Positions 35,287 to 46,360 of a stretch of 64,000 nucleotides of DNA are shown piece by piece; within the stretch, counting starts at the first letter, position 1; the number at the start of each line of letters is the position of its first letter. Source of the DNA: Pelobates cultripes (taxonomy: Eukaryota > Chordata > Amphibia > Anura > Pelobatidae); the NCBI GenBank assembly GCA_933207985.1, contig OW240916.1, positions 131,949,464-132,013,463 on the forward strand. Reading direction: 5' to 3'. The position numbers were made by a program, and so were the translations under genes. The notes under the pieces were generated by a model that was given only the letters and a program-made list of their open reading frames with translations, ran no database searches and was not told the origin of the DNA.

Positions 35287-36332
35287 TTAACAATGTGGTT
35301 TGTGTAGAATGAAAGTTATAACTGGAGGATATTTACTTTCACAAACTGATAACCATACTGGAATTGTAGTCGTGTATGGACAGATTGTAAGCATTTTTAA
35401 CCCAGTTTTTTTTTCCAGCTTTACTTTTTTAGTCAAACATCTGCAATGTTATTGTCAATTTTCCACAATTCCCAATATAGTGAATTGATTGATTATATTA
35501 GTACTGTCCTTTCTGTCTGATGGCTGTGCGAGATTTGAGATGCACAGATATGCACAGATATCACCATTGTGTCGACATGTGCTAAAGCCATCTTTTCAGT
35601 TTTTTTTTTCTTGTCAATCTTGTAAACGTGTAGGTTAGATTTTGCTTTCAAAAAGTGTATATTAAAAAAGCAAACAAACTTCGGATTCCCTGGTGGAAAG
35701 TAATTGAGATTGGAAGAAGGATATATGCATTCTCCTGGGCCATGTATAATAACACGGTCTCCATAAAGGGACCAAGAGATGCACAGTCTCCAGGGCCCAA
35801 TATAATATATGTAACATTGTCTCCTGGGACAATTATGGGGGCAATTTTATTATACAGGGCCCAGGAGACCTATCATCTTCTGGGCTTGGTAAAGGACTAT
35901 AAGATTACAGAGCTCCACCCTGCACCCTGCAGTTTGTGATGTAGCAAAAGAGGAGAGGCCAATTCAGGTGATCCTACACTGTTTGGTTCCAGGTGACCCT
36001 ACACTTTTTAACAAATTATTTATTTGTTTTTAATTTAGGGACCCAATTGACTAATGATAAGCATCTAAATTCACGTGTAAATTTATTTGACACTTTTGGT
36101 GCCTCAGGGAAAAGCAGCACATCACAGCAAAGATATGGCAATTAGTGAATTTTAATTTTGGAGTAACATAGCTGTGCCCCCCGCCCACCCCCACCAAAAA
36201 AAACCTAATGGGCTCTGTAAACCAAGCTGCATATGGTGTATATGCACTTTATATTTAGGATGTTCTGTCATTTTAAAACATTTCTTATACTGTTCCATTA
36301 TGGAATTTGCTGTATTCAGAGTTTGAATTTGA

Positions 36333-36764
36333 TTAAAGTACCACTATAGGCACCCAGACTACTTCAGCTCAATGAAGTGGTCTGGGTGCCTGGTCCAGCT
36401 AGGTTTAACCCTTTTTTCTATAAACATAGCAGTTTCAGAGAAACTGCTATGTTTATATTAGGGTTAGTCGAGCCTCTAGTGGCTGTCTCATTGACAGCCG
36501 CTAGAGGCGCTTGCGTGCTTCTCACTGTGAAAATCACAGTGAGAAGACGCCAGCGTCCATAGGAATGCTTTCCTATGAGACTGCCTGAATGCGCGCGTGG
36601 CTCTTGCCGCGCATGCGCATTCAGCCGAGGAGGCGGAGAGGAGGAGAGCTCCCCACCCGGTGCTGGAAAAAGAGGTAAGTTTAACCCCTTCCAACCCCTA
36701 GAGCCCGGCAGGAGGGGGACCCTGAGGATGGGGGCACCCTCAGGGAATTATAGTGGTCCTTTAA
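36333..36764 (-). mobile_element. Multi-hairpin TTAA MITE, copy 2 (inverted)
   Basis: 432 bp, TTAA at 36333-36336 and 36761-36764, reverse orientation relative to the copy at 25229. It keeps the GTGGTCTGGGTG, AAACATAGCAGTTTC, CACTGTGAAAATCACAGTG and GCGCATGCGCATTC modules but has lost the terminal AGGAAAAC hairpin, ending GGGAATTATAGTGG. On the GLIS3 sense strand it carries AGAGGTAAGT at 36671-36680. Confidence 0.9.
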
Positions 36765-37674
36765 TACCTTCTTACTCCAAAAAGAAAAAAATACTTATAC
36801 AAACGAATACACTGTTTGTAACTTGTGCAACAGCCAAAATTAAGAGACACTTGGAATTTAAATATTGTAATTTAATCAAAGACTACCTGAATACAATTCA
36901 CTGAAATCACATTTGATCTTAAAGAATATTTATTTGTTTACCTCTTGACTTTAATTTGACTTCCCTGTTTGTGTCAGTTAATCTGGATAGGAAAAAAAAG
37001 GCTGGATAAAGAGCATGGCCGTTACACAATGGAAGTGCCTTCTTTATGCATTCTTTGTAATACCTGGGTTCACGGAATGTAATTAGGCTATGGTAAAAGT
37101 GCCTTAAAAACTGATTGTTCTGGGCACCATCTGGTGTAAAGACTATTCTATCACTGGAAATAAATCCATTTTTATTTTATTTATGGATACATTTAAACAT
37201 ACTTTCAAAAAAGTGATAAGTGATAGATTCATCTTAATAAAGGATAAATATAATAGGAAGGATTTATTTTTTAATTGAGTAACTATATATGTATTAAATT
37301 GTACCTAACGTGTATTTACCTGGTCTAGAATAAATGGTTAATCTTGATTTTTTATTTATTTTGTATTTAATAAATAAAATTTTACTTTTAAAGTCCAAGG
37401 TTTCCAGAGAACTAAGCTAAACTTTCCTGGCTCCTTTTGCTCATATTAATAAGTCATTGGGAGCTCACTCATGCACACTTGACCATGTCAATGGATTGAT
37501 TAAAATACACACATTCCATTGAACTAATGATATAATGGCGCACTTGGCATGCGAGTGTTTTATAAAAATGTTGTATAGAACCCCAAAATATGGAACACTA
37601 ATACATGTCATGATTTGCTTCATGCAAATAGTGGGTAACAAACTGAAGGAACTCAATAACGTAAGGGCTATAAA

Positions 37675-38077
37675 CATGTATTCCTAATGATATAGTATTT
37701 CCCTATCAATGTAGATGCCTCACCCACACAGCTGTGAGGGTTTAATTGTGAGTATTACTTAACTTTCTTCTCTTGCCGCACTCGTGTTTCTGCAGCAGCT
37801 CCACCTCCCTGGCTGAGATCATCAATATTGATGATCTCAGCTAATCCAATGTAACCTCTGTAGAGAATCATTGGAGCCTAGAACGCAAAATGCCTTGCTG
37901 CCTCAATAAAGTGCTGGTCTACGAGCAGCATTAGATTGAGAACCGAGTCTGACTTGGTCCTCACAGGAAAGAGCCTCTAGTGGCTGTCAGGAAGCCAGCC
38001 GCTAGTCGTGTGTTTATTCCTGCAATGAAAACATTGCAGTTTCTGCAAAACTGCAATGTTTTACATTGCAAGGTTAA
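37675..38077. mobile_element. Second TTAA-type hairpin MITE family
   Basis: Contains the inverted repeats GAGATCATC/GATGATCTC and GCAATGAAAACATTGCAG, and AACTGCAATGTTTTACATTG before a TTAAAGG. The shared GCCTCTAGTGGCTGTC word relates it to the multi-hairpin family. The left boundary is uncertain. Confidence 0.6.
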
Positions 38078-38448
38078 AGGTAACCTATAGTAGCTAAATA
38101 ACTAACATTATTTTGGGATTATAGGTTTCCTTGTGTCCACCCCATGTCCATTTAAAAAATAAAATTTACTCACCTCGTTTCCAGCGCCAGGACTCCTCTG
38201 CTGCAGCCGCCCAGCAGCCCAGAAGACATCAGTAAGCTTTCTGACATCTTTGCAATCTCCACGAATTCATTGCGTCTCACAGAGACGCAATGGGTTTGAT
38301 GTACGTGTGCATGGCCAAATGGTGTACTTCTCCAATCAAATGCTATCAGCAGTTCTACTCAGTCTCGAGTAGGTAGCTCCTCTTGTGGGTCTTAGAATTA
38401 CAGCACCAGCTGCACCCAGACTACTTCATTGAGATATGGTCCTTTCAA
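38074..38448 (+). mobile_element. Diverged multi-hairpin TTAA MITE, copy 5
   Basis: Starts TTAAAGGTAACCTATAG at 38074 and ends GGTCCTTTCAA at 38448 (TTAA decayed to TCAA). It keeps the CTCACCTCGTTTCCAGCGCC segment, the ATTGCGTCTC hairpin and a degraded CACCCAGACTACTTCATT end module. It is older than the other four copies. Confidence 0.75.
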
Positions 38449-39286
38449 TATTGAAAGATAGTTCACATCAGTTACCACACAACTAGAAAATAATCTCCAC
38501 ATTATGGGTCTAATGCTTATACATTTACATTTAGTTAATACTTTACACTTCCTGTAAGACTACATGAAACATAGGTGAATTTTTTTGTACCACTCCTATA
38601 AGAAAACCTTTATAATAGTCTACTTGTAAAGTATACAGTCAGGTTGTGGTGGCATAGACAGTGGAACCAGCGCTTATATACAACAATAAATGTTAGATAC
38701 AAATGTAACTTATAGTAATAAATAGCTGCCAAACATTCGGAGATTCCTATTAACTAAAGACACAAAGCAAATTAAGAATGTAGCGCTTATATATAAAGAA
38801 ATTGATCACCTTTTGAATTTTGAAGTAAAGTGTCACTAGAAAATCGGCAGGGAAAGATGCCTAAAAAAGATAATCATACATAGTATAGATCACACTTATA
38901 AACATTTATTATTAATGCGTAGTAAATGAACTCACAAACGGAGAGCTATCGACTTAGCTCTAGTTTAGATAGCTTCTGGGTCTATACAGGTGACCCAAAC
39001 CCTTCTCGCATTATATTCCTCAGGTCTGTGGATGAATAGAAATACACAAAATTGCGCAATATCGTTTGTAATATCTCAGAGAAAATATATATGGTCTTTA
39101 AGTGAGTACTCACAAAAGTGGAGTCAAAATATATTGACTCAATTTCATAGCGTTGTGCAAATTCGGGACTGCACTCCCCATTCAATGTAACGATATCGGG
39201 AACCAGGATTATTCAAAAATAACAACTATTATTTATTTAATACACTCATATACATAAATAAAATAGCCACAATGTGCTTAAAAATA

Positions 39287-39330
39287 CCGGGACGCGTTTC
39301 GCCACTACCAACGTGGCTTCTTCAAACCGG
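39287..39330 (-). repeat. GGCGAAACGCGTCCCGG-motif repeat
   Basis: On the minus strand this reads TTTGAAGAAGCCACGTTGG, then TAGTGGCGAAACGCGTCCCG. It is the same layout (GAAGAAG-YCC ... GAAACGCGT) as at 4641 and 33389. The preceding 38640-39280 contains GCGCTTATATA words and probably belongs to the same element. Confidence 0.7.
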
Positions 39331-40012
39331 ATTGTAAAAAAGCAGCAATCTCTGGTGGCAGCAAGACTCTTAAAAGGTTTGCATTTTAAGTACATTATTA
39401 GTACTCAATTTAATCAGATGGAAAAAAATGTCTACCTCAATTATTTTGCTCTCATACGGTAAGAATGGTTAGTAACATATACTGCACAATTGATAAGAAA
39501 TATGCTCTAGATGTAATATAAATGTAATCAAACACCAATCTAGTTTCACAGCACTTGCAGTAGCTTTAAGGCTTAGCAGTTTGTAGTCTTTGTCAAGTAG
39601 GGGCTAGTAGGGGAATAAAAACAAAATATTTAATGTTCCCCAGCTGCCTTATTTCAAGAAATTCATGAATTACAGTATTTAAGCATGCTAGTCCCATTAA
39701 ACTGAAAGAGTTAGACTGATGCTTTAAAGCCATTTGTTCTGTCTGAAGATTTAAACTACAAGATTAATTTATTGATAGAATTTACTAATGTTCCAAAAGC
39801 ACACATTGTCTAGAAATGTTCTGCCTGCCATTTGTTCTAATTTAACGGGTATTGTTAGTCATGAGAAACTTAAACTTGGCTATTTGAGCAGAATGAAACA
39901 ATATACAATATGAATGAAAAGCAATATGTTGTGTGGCTGACTTTGGCAGATTTATTGTAATTAAAAGAATAATCGTCTGAAAACTTAATAATTTTCTGTA
40001 CATTTCTCCTAG

Positions 40013-41123
40013 GTCTCTAATGTCTAGGGAGTCACTTGCATCTACCACCTTAAGCCTGACGGAGAGTCACTCAACAATGAGCGTTAAACAAGAGTGGTCT
40101 CATGGCTACCGCATTGTTCCCTCGAATCATAGTTCACATAACAGTAGTGAGCCAGGAGACATCCTTAGCATTCCACCAGGAACATCAATGTCTAACAATA
40201 GTGTCACAAGCTCATTGCCCTCTTATCTTTTTGGCATGGAGAACAACTCTTCACCATATCCTAGTCCCCGCCATTCTTCAACAAGAACACATTCAGCACG
40301 GTCAAAGAAGAGAGCGCTGTCCTTGTCTCCATTATCTGATGGCATTGGAATTGACTTTAATTCAATCATTCGAACTTCTCCAACTTCATTGGTTGCCTAC
40401 ATCAATGGATCTAGAGCTTCTCCTGCTAACATGTCTCCACAGCCAGAAGTATACGGACACTTCCTCGGAGTCAGAGGTAGCTGTATTCCACCATCATATG
40501 CTGGCTCCAACTCCCAGAGAAGTCTTCTGGCAATTAACGATAATGTTTCTATCCCTGAGAGCTTGACTGTAGAATACCAACGCATGCAGCAATTGGAACA
40601 AAACAGCTTGCAGCCAGAGGCCATGCACAACATGGTGGTTAGACAAGGTGTTGGTCTTACTGAAAGACAAACAATGGGAGTCTTAAAAAGTGAAAGAGTG
40701 GATGACTTTACAGATGGCACAATTAACATAACACCTCAGGCTTCTCTTCCATTACCTTCTCCTCATCAAGGGCCTCCGCCACCTTATCATGCACACCAAC
40801 ATATGCACCAACATGACCTTTTAAGCCAGTCCCATCAAATTTCTCTACCACCTTCAGGCCAGATGCCTATGCTTGAAGAAGAAGGTGAGATTGACGATTT
40901 TAATGGTAAACACTGTTGTCGATGGATTGACTGCAGTGCTCTGTACGATCAGCAAGAAGAACTAGTACGGCATATTGAGAAAATCCACATAGACCAGAGG
41001 AAAGGAGAGGATTTTGCATGTTTTTGGGCAGGTTGCCCACGAAGATACAAACCATTTAATGCTCGATATAAGCTGCTCATTCACATGAGGGTCCACTCAG
41101 GGGAGAAGCCAAATAAGTGTACG
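40013..41123 (+). CDS. GLIS3: GLIS3 large coding exon: regulatory region, zinc fingers 1-2 and start of finger 3
   Basis: Large GLIS3 exon of 1,111 bp: one base closing the split Arg codon plus 370 uninterrupted codons, ending in phase 0. The acceptor is TTTCTCCTAG before 40013 and the donor is ACG|GTAAGT at 41124. Domains in order: a Ser/Thr-rich start (SRESLASTTLSLTES); a basic and Ser-rich block (RSKKRALSLSPLSDGIGIDF) typical of GLIS3; VYGHF at 40450-40464, reported in mammalian GLIS3 as the Suppressor-of-Fused-binding motif; a Pro/His-rich stretch; an acidic EEEGEIDD; zinc finger 1 (40914-40988, C-X4-C and H-X4-H, WIDCSALYDQQEELVRHIEK); and zinc finger 2 (41019-41096, C-X4-C, H-X3-H). The linker HSGEKPNKC supplies the first Cys of finger 3, whose remainder must be in the next exon beyond this window. 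GLIS1 is less likely because finger 1 and the N-terminal stretches match GLIS3. No frameshift or stop is present, so this looks like a functional gene. Confidence 0.96.
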
Positions 41124-41851
41124 GTAAGTTCTATGACATATTAGCTTAATTAATTATTGTTGTTGTCATAAAGTACTCCATCTCCTCTATCACATACTTA
41201 AGTCAAATGCATACATGTTTTTTTTTTTCACTCTTGGTTATCATGGATTTTTATCCTTAACAGATCAGCATTAAATCCAAGTTGGTAAAAATTTTTATTG
41301 TGATATATTTTGAAAATTATATAATTTTGAAAACATTTTGAGTGACTGCATTCATTTTTGTACTATTGTTTGATTTAAAATCATATACAGTATATCTAAA
41401 AAATTTAGGTTGTTAAAGTTGTAGTTATTTTTTTTCACCTCTAAGTTTGTGTGACTTAATATTTTTGACAACCCGTCACCTCTAAGTGTAGGGAACTAAT
41501 GCTTGTTTGGCTGACAAACCATACATCATCTTTATAGGGAAAATGCATACTGTGCAATGTATTAAAACTGTTTAGGATGGGTCATCAGTTGGACAGTTGA
41601 GACTTGATTACTTTACAAAGTGTCCACTAGAGATTACAAAAAACTATTCATTATTATAAATACTGTATATTTTAATGTTTTATAAGTGTTACTGGTTTCT
41701 CTGTATTGCTAAGTGCACAATATTCTTGTTTGTGACTCGATCAGGACTAACTAAAGGGCACTTCATGTTTATACTCTATTATTTTTCATATTGTATGTTA
41801 TAGTTTTATACCTTAGCCCATCCATTCTAAGGACTGGTAATGTGTCTTCCC

Positions 41852-41931
41852 TTAACCCCTTAAGGACCAAACTTCTGGAATAAAAGGGAATCATGACATG
41901 TCACACATGTCATGTGTCCTTAAGGGGTTAA
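41852..41931. mobile_element. 80-bp TTAA palindromic MITE, copy 1
   Basis: From TTAACCCCTTAAGGAC to GTCCTTAAGGGGTTAA, with the inner arms GACATGTC and ACATGTCATG. The copy at 48913 has the same length with about two base differences. Confidence 0.88.
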
Positions 41932-42593
41932 GGTACAGGATACTCTACAAATTGTTAATTTTAGTTATGCCAAAATGTTTAGGACCAAGGTGGGGTTCTT
42001 GGTCTTGTGGCATTATCTTGAACCTTTGTTAAAATTTTGAAGAAGTGCTGTTTTTTTTGTTGAAAAAAAGGGAAGTTATCAACATATAATGCACCAATTT
42101 TAATATTTTTGTGGTTGGGTGGAAGGCAATTTTAGGAGCACAGGTTAGTTTAGTCACGTTAAAACAATATAATACCACACTAGACCATACAGTATAAGCT
42201 TCATGTGGTCTGAAACTGATATATTTGCGGTATATCATGCATGTATGCATCCCTACATACTTGAAACTGAAAAATATGATAGATAAAAAAATCTATAAAC
42301 ATCCAAACATGTAACACACTAGTTACCTAGAGCTATATATTATTTGGTATTCTTGCTTCTATATGTAAAACCTAAAAATGAATTACACAGAATTTGGACA
42401 AAATCTGTAAGGTTTGTTTAATTAGAAAGCAGTTTTGAACATTGGTATAATTGTACTTCCTGGCCCCCCTACTTCTTTCAAATAATATTCTATCACTAAT
42501 TCTTGGGGACTTCAACATTCCTATCAAATCACCCTTGACCTCAGTAGCCTCAAAACTACTTTCAATTACTTCCACCCTTGGACTGTCCCAGTG

Positions 42594-43061
42594 GGCTTAA
42601 TGAAGTGGTCTGGGTGCCTGGTCCAGCTAGGGTTAACCCATTTTTTTATAAACATAGCAGTTTCAGAGAAACTGCTATGTTTATAAATGGGTTAATCCAG
42701 CCTCCAAATCCTCTAGTGGCTGTCTCATTGACAACCGCTAGAGGCGCTTGCGTGATTCTCACTGTGAAAATCACAGTGAGAGCACGCAAGCGTCCATAGG
42801 AAAGCATTGTAAATGCTTTCCTATGAGACCGGTTGAATGCGCGCGCAGCTCTTGCCGCGCATGCGCATTCAGCCGAATGGGAGAAGAGGAGGAGGATCGG
42901 AGGAGGAGAGCTCCCCGCCCGGTGCTGGAGAAAGGTAAGTTTTAACCCCTTTCCTCTCCCCAGAGCCGGGCGGGAGGGGGACCCTGAGGGTGGGGGCACC
43001 CTCAGGGCACTATAGTGCCAGGAAACGAGTATGTTTTCCTGGCACTATAGTGGTCCTTTAA
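42594..43061 (-). mobile_element. Multi-hairpin TTAA MITE, copy 3 (inverted, one end truncated)
   Basis: The right end is complete (GTGGTCCTTTAA, ending at 43061). The left end begins inside the terminal hairpin at GCTTAATGAAGTGGTCTGGG, so the outer 25-30 bp is missing. All other hairpin modules are present and very similar to the copy at 52018. On the GLIS3 sense strand it carries AAAGGTAAGT at 42931-42940. Confidence 0.9.
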
Positions 43062-43439
43062 CCCCCAACTTCTGAAACATCTGAATTCTGTTGTTCTCCA
43101 GCAACTGTCAGTTGATGTCCATTCCAAACTCCATCCCTCTCTACATCCATCCATCCATCCATCCTTGCCTTCTACTGTACCTCATTAGCTATCTCCTTCT
43201 ACAATTCTACCCTCACCTCTGCCCTGGATGCTGCAGCCCCACTCCAAACACACACCTTCCAGTAGGACTTGCCTCCAACCGTGGCACACATATGCTTTTG
43301 TTTAGTTGAACACTGCTGTAGGAAGTCTCGCACCAGTCAGATTTTCTCCATTACAAATTAGTTTTTCTATCCTTAAAGTACAGCCCTCACCCTTGCTAAA
43401 TAATCATACTTTTTCTCTCTCATTAGTACATCCTCCCAC

Positions 43440-44083
43440 CATGGGCATCCGCAGGAATTTTTACAGGGGGAGGCATAATTGTAATGACATCCATGCTTGG
43501 TCCCTTTTTGACAGTGTCATGAAAGGGAAGGGGCATAGTCATTATCACATAAAGCCAGGGTGAATAGCGTTTTCACAACTATGGTGTCAGGAATACATGT
43601 TTGAATTCCTGACACTATAGTGTTCATTTAAGCAAATTAAAGGAACATTCTGGTCACCATAACAACTTCATCTAAATGAAAATGCTATGATGCCAGAAAT
43701 GTTTCTCTTTCCTTTAAGGTGTTAAACCGCTCTCAAATGGGTTAACCCCAAAGGCTTCCTCCACCTCCAGATCTCCAGGCCGCTCAGTGGTATTCGGCTT
43801 CTGAAACGGAGTGTCAGGAAGTGCAGATTGACGTCAGGCATGGGTGCTGCAGATTGGCTAGATTGGTCAGTTGACGCTCTAAGCCAATTCCTAGTTCCCG
43901 TTTGATACATTTTTTTATACTTTTTTTTATAAATGTGGAGCTACTGATTGGCTTAGAGTGCCAGCTGACCACTCTAGTCAATCAGCGGCACCCCTTCCCA
44001 GCGGCACTTTGTGCTTCCTGACACTCAGTAAATGAAAGTGAACACATTAACACAGGTATTTTTTTTTACCTGGGAGATGAGAT
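43440..44083. mobile_element. Truncated copy of the 61810-63540 hAT family, opposite orientation
   Basis: Starts CATGGGCATCCGCAGG at 43440 and runs as the inverse complement of 63540 back to about 62905. The shared words include CAGGAATTTTTACAGG, GACATCCATGCTTGG, CTCAGTGGTATTCGGCTTC and the CCAATCA hairpin block. The minisatellite half and the second terminus are absent, so it is a 3'-type truncation or the remains of a shorter subfamily. Confidence 0.85.
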
Positions 44084-44672
44084 GCCCCCTAAACAGAGAC
44101 AGCTGGAAGGTATAGAGATGGATTGTGTAAATGTAGAACTGCCTTAATCATTCAAAGAAGTTGTTGCCATACTTAATAACTCACAGGTTTGTCAACCATG
44201 TACAGGTTCGGTTGATGTGAACATAGGTTTATCTATCCCTACAGCAATATATCTATTCTAAGCAGAACATTTCCCTGTATGCCAAATTGCCGGCCACTTC
44301 TTTTCAGCTTCCCATACCTCCCAGGTGCCCCTATTCTTTTATACAAATAGTAATACAGATGCAAAACACAAGTTGTTGTAATTGTCACATCATAAAGAAA
44401 TCCATTTGTACAGCCATCTTGTAATTCTAGCTTTAGGATTCCACAAAGAAACAATTATCTACATGAATAACTAGGGAGATTTAGACACGATAAGGGACGT
44501 TCCTTTTTTATCCTAAATTCTTCTGTCCATTTTTTATTTACACTTTCCCCTCTATTTTAGGGACTAAGATTTTTTGGTGTGTATGAAGAAGCTTCATAAC
44601 AATACATGTCACAATAATAATAATAATGTTTCAATTTGTTTGTTAATAATTTAGTTTTGGTCCTGCTGTAGA

Positions 44673-45855
44673 CAGGGACAGACTGACATTGGTTTGGGAC
44701 CCCGGGCAAAATTAGGACCCGGGCCCCCTGCAGATCAATATATGTGCTGGTGTAGATGTTCTGTGTATTTGATTGTATGTGCATGTAACGTGAATGTATG
44801 CTTCTGTGTGTATATTCACTGTAAGCCATGGTGTCAGTATATATGTATGTCTTTGTGTGTCGTGTCGAGATGTGTGGAATTAGAGGTTATTTAAAGGGAA
44901 ACTAGAGTGCTAGGAAAACAAAGTTGTTTTCCTGGCACTATAGTTACCCACAGTTAAAAAAAAACCCTTCTGTCACTTACCTGAATCCAGAGCTGATGTT
45001 CCTCGGTGCTGGTTCAGGCGTCACACTCGCATTAGGACTTCCCACATAGTAAAGCATTGTATAATGCTTTCCTATGGGGTTTTGTATGAAGCTAGATGTC
45101 CTCATGCATAGCGTAAGGACGTCCAGCGTCAGTTAAGTGGCCAAAAGTTGCCTAGTGACTGTCTGGTAGACAGCCACAAGAGATGGAGTTAACCCTGAAA
45201 GGTAATTATTGCAGTTTCTCAAAAACTGTAGATGCAGTAGTGGGTGTAGGGGAAATGGGCTGTAGTGGGCATATGCGCTGTAGTGCGTGCATGGGGATAA
45301 TTGGGCTTTAGGGAATATAGGGGCTGTAGGGGATATAAGAGCTGTAGGGTGTGCAGGGATTTTAGGGGCTGTAGTGTGTAGGGATGCTGCAGGGGTTAGA
45401 AGGGCTGTAGGCGATAGAGGGGGTGTATGAGGTAAGGGGTCTGTAGGGGGTGCAGGAATATTAAGGGCTGTAGGAGTTGTTGGTAGTTTAAGGGCTCTAG
45501 TCTAGAGGCTATAGGGGCTGTAAGAGGTTTATAGACTGTAGGGGGCTGCAGAGGTTAGAAGGTGTGCAGTGGATAGGGGGGGCTGCAGGGGGTAGAGGGG
45601 CTGTATGGGATAGAGCTGTTATGGGGATTATATAGCTGTCTCTCAGTGTGCTATGCTGGGACCGGAAAAGGGGAGATTGTATTTTGCAACAGGGGCCCGC
45701 GGAGTGCCGTTCAGGCCCCTTGCTGTGTGCAGGCTGGCTGGGGAAATGTTTAACTCCCCAGCCAAGCTGTTACATAACTGCACAGCGGGCGGGCCCCCAA
45801 GAGCCTCTGGCCCCCGTTCCATGGCCGATTTGCTCGAGTGCTTAGTCCTCCCCTG
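44673..45855. mobile_element. 1.18-kb non-autonomous hAT element
   Basis: The flanks GCTGTAGA (44665-44672) and GCTGTAAA (45856-45863) form an 8-bp duplication with one mismatch. The termini are CAGGGACAGACT on the left and AGTCCTCCCCTG on the right, with GGGCCC-rich subterminal sequence at both ends. Inside are a TTAA-type MITE piece (from about 44892, with a GGAAAAC/GTTTTCC hairpin at 44921-44933) and a GGGGCTGTAG minisatellite at 45230-45620. There is no coding capacity. Confidence 0.85.
45230..45620. repeat. GGGGCTGTAGGG minisatellite
   Basis: About 390 bp of degenerate tandem units of 15-25 bp with the core GGGGCTGTAG and AT-containing spacers (GGATAT, TGCAGG). It lies within the hAT element at 44673-45855. 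Confidence 0.85.
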
Positions 45856-46318
45856 GCTGTAAATTGCATTTCCACTTAATTGTTATCTGTAGGTCACGAA
45901 GTCACCTAAAAGAGTTCTAGAGTAGTACAATGGTGGCCACATATATAGGTACACCTGTAATGTGTGCCTTTTGGTATGAGTGTCCCATCTATGTGTTTTT
46001 TTACTAGCCAGCAATCTTCTGGCATGTAATGTATCAACTATTGTGTGCTTTCTTATGATGTGAGTTGACATAAAGCAGATGGGGTGCATTGGTTTTACAA
46101 AAACTGGCTATACTTTTAGTAAGAACACTGTAAAATAGTAAAGCTATTTGAAAGGGCATTCTTTTAAAGTTCCTTATTTTTTACAAATCCACAGACATTA
46201 CACCATGTTTCTCCCAAATGATGGGCATGCTTAACTCAGCAGTTCAGTGGTTAAACTGTAGGATGGCTATAAGCGGACTTCAAAGGTCTGTGAGAGTAAG
46301 ATCAGTTTTACTTAGAGC

Positions 46319-46360
46319 AGGTATGTCCAACCCGCGGCCCTTGAACGCTTGTAATGCGTC
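46319..46360. repeat. Single-ended hAT-like terminus
   Basis: CAGGTATGTCCAACCCGCGGCCC-like start (19-bp core GTCCAACCCGCGGCCCTTG), as in the 136-bp MITE at 15926. There is no matching right end, so this is a truncated copy. Confidence 0.55.

Larger units (their letters stand above)
23609..40012 (+). other. GLIS3: Complete GLIS3 intron, 16,404 bp, phase 2
   Basis: Bounded by GT at 23609 and AG at 40011-40012. It contains several TTAA-type MITEs, a full Tc1 element, a 2.8-kb hAT element and clustered (TA)n runs. Stretches where I recognise nothing: 24140-24505, 27660-28485, 31280-32290, 32380-32900, 33625-35240, 35290-36330, 36766-37670, 38450-39285 and 39331-39990. A GA-rich run is visible near 34540-34610. 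The sequence at 35750-35940 is rich in GGGCC-type words and may be the remains of another element, but I could not delimit it. Confidence 0.9.
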
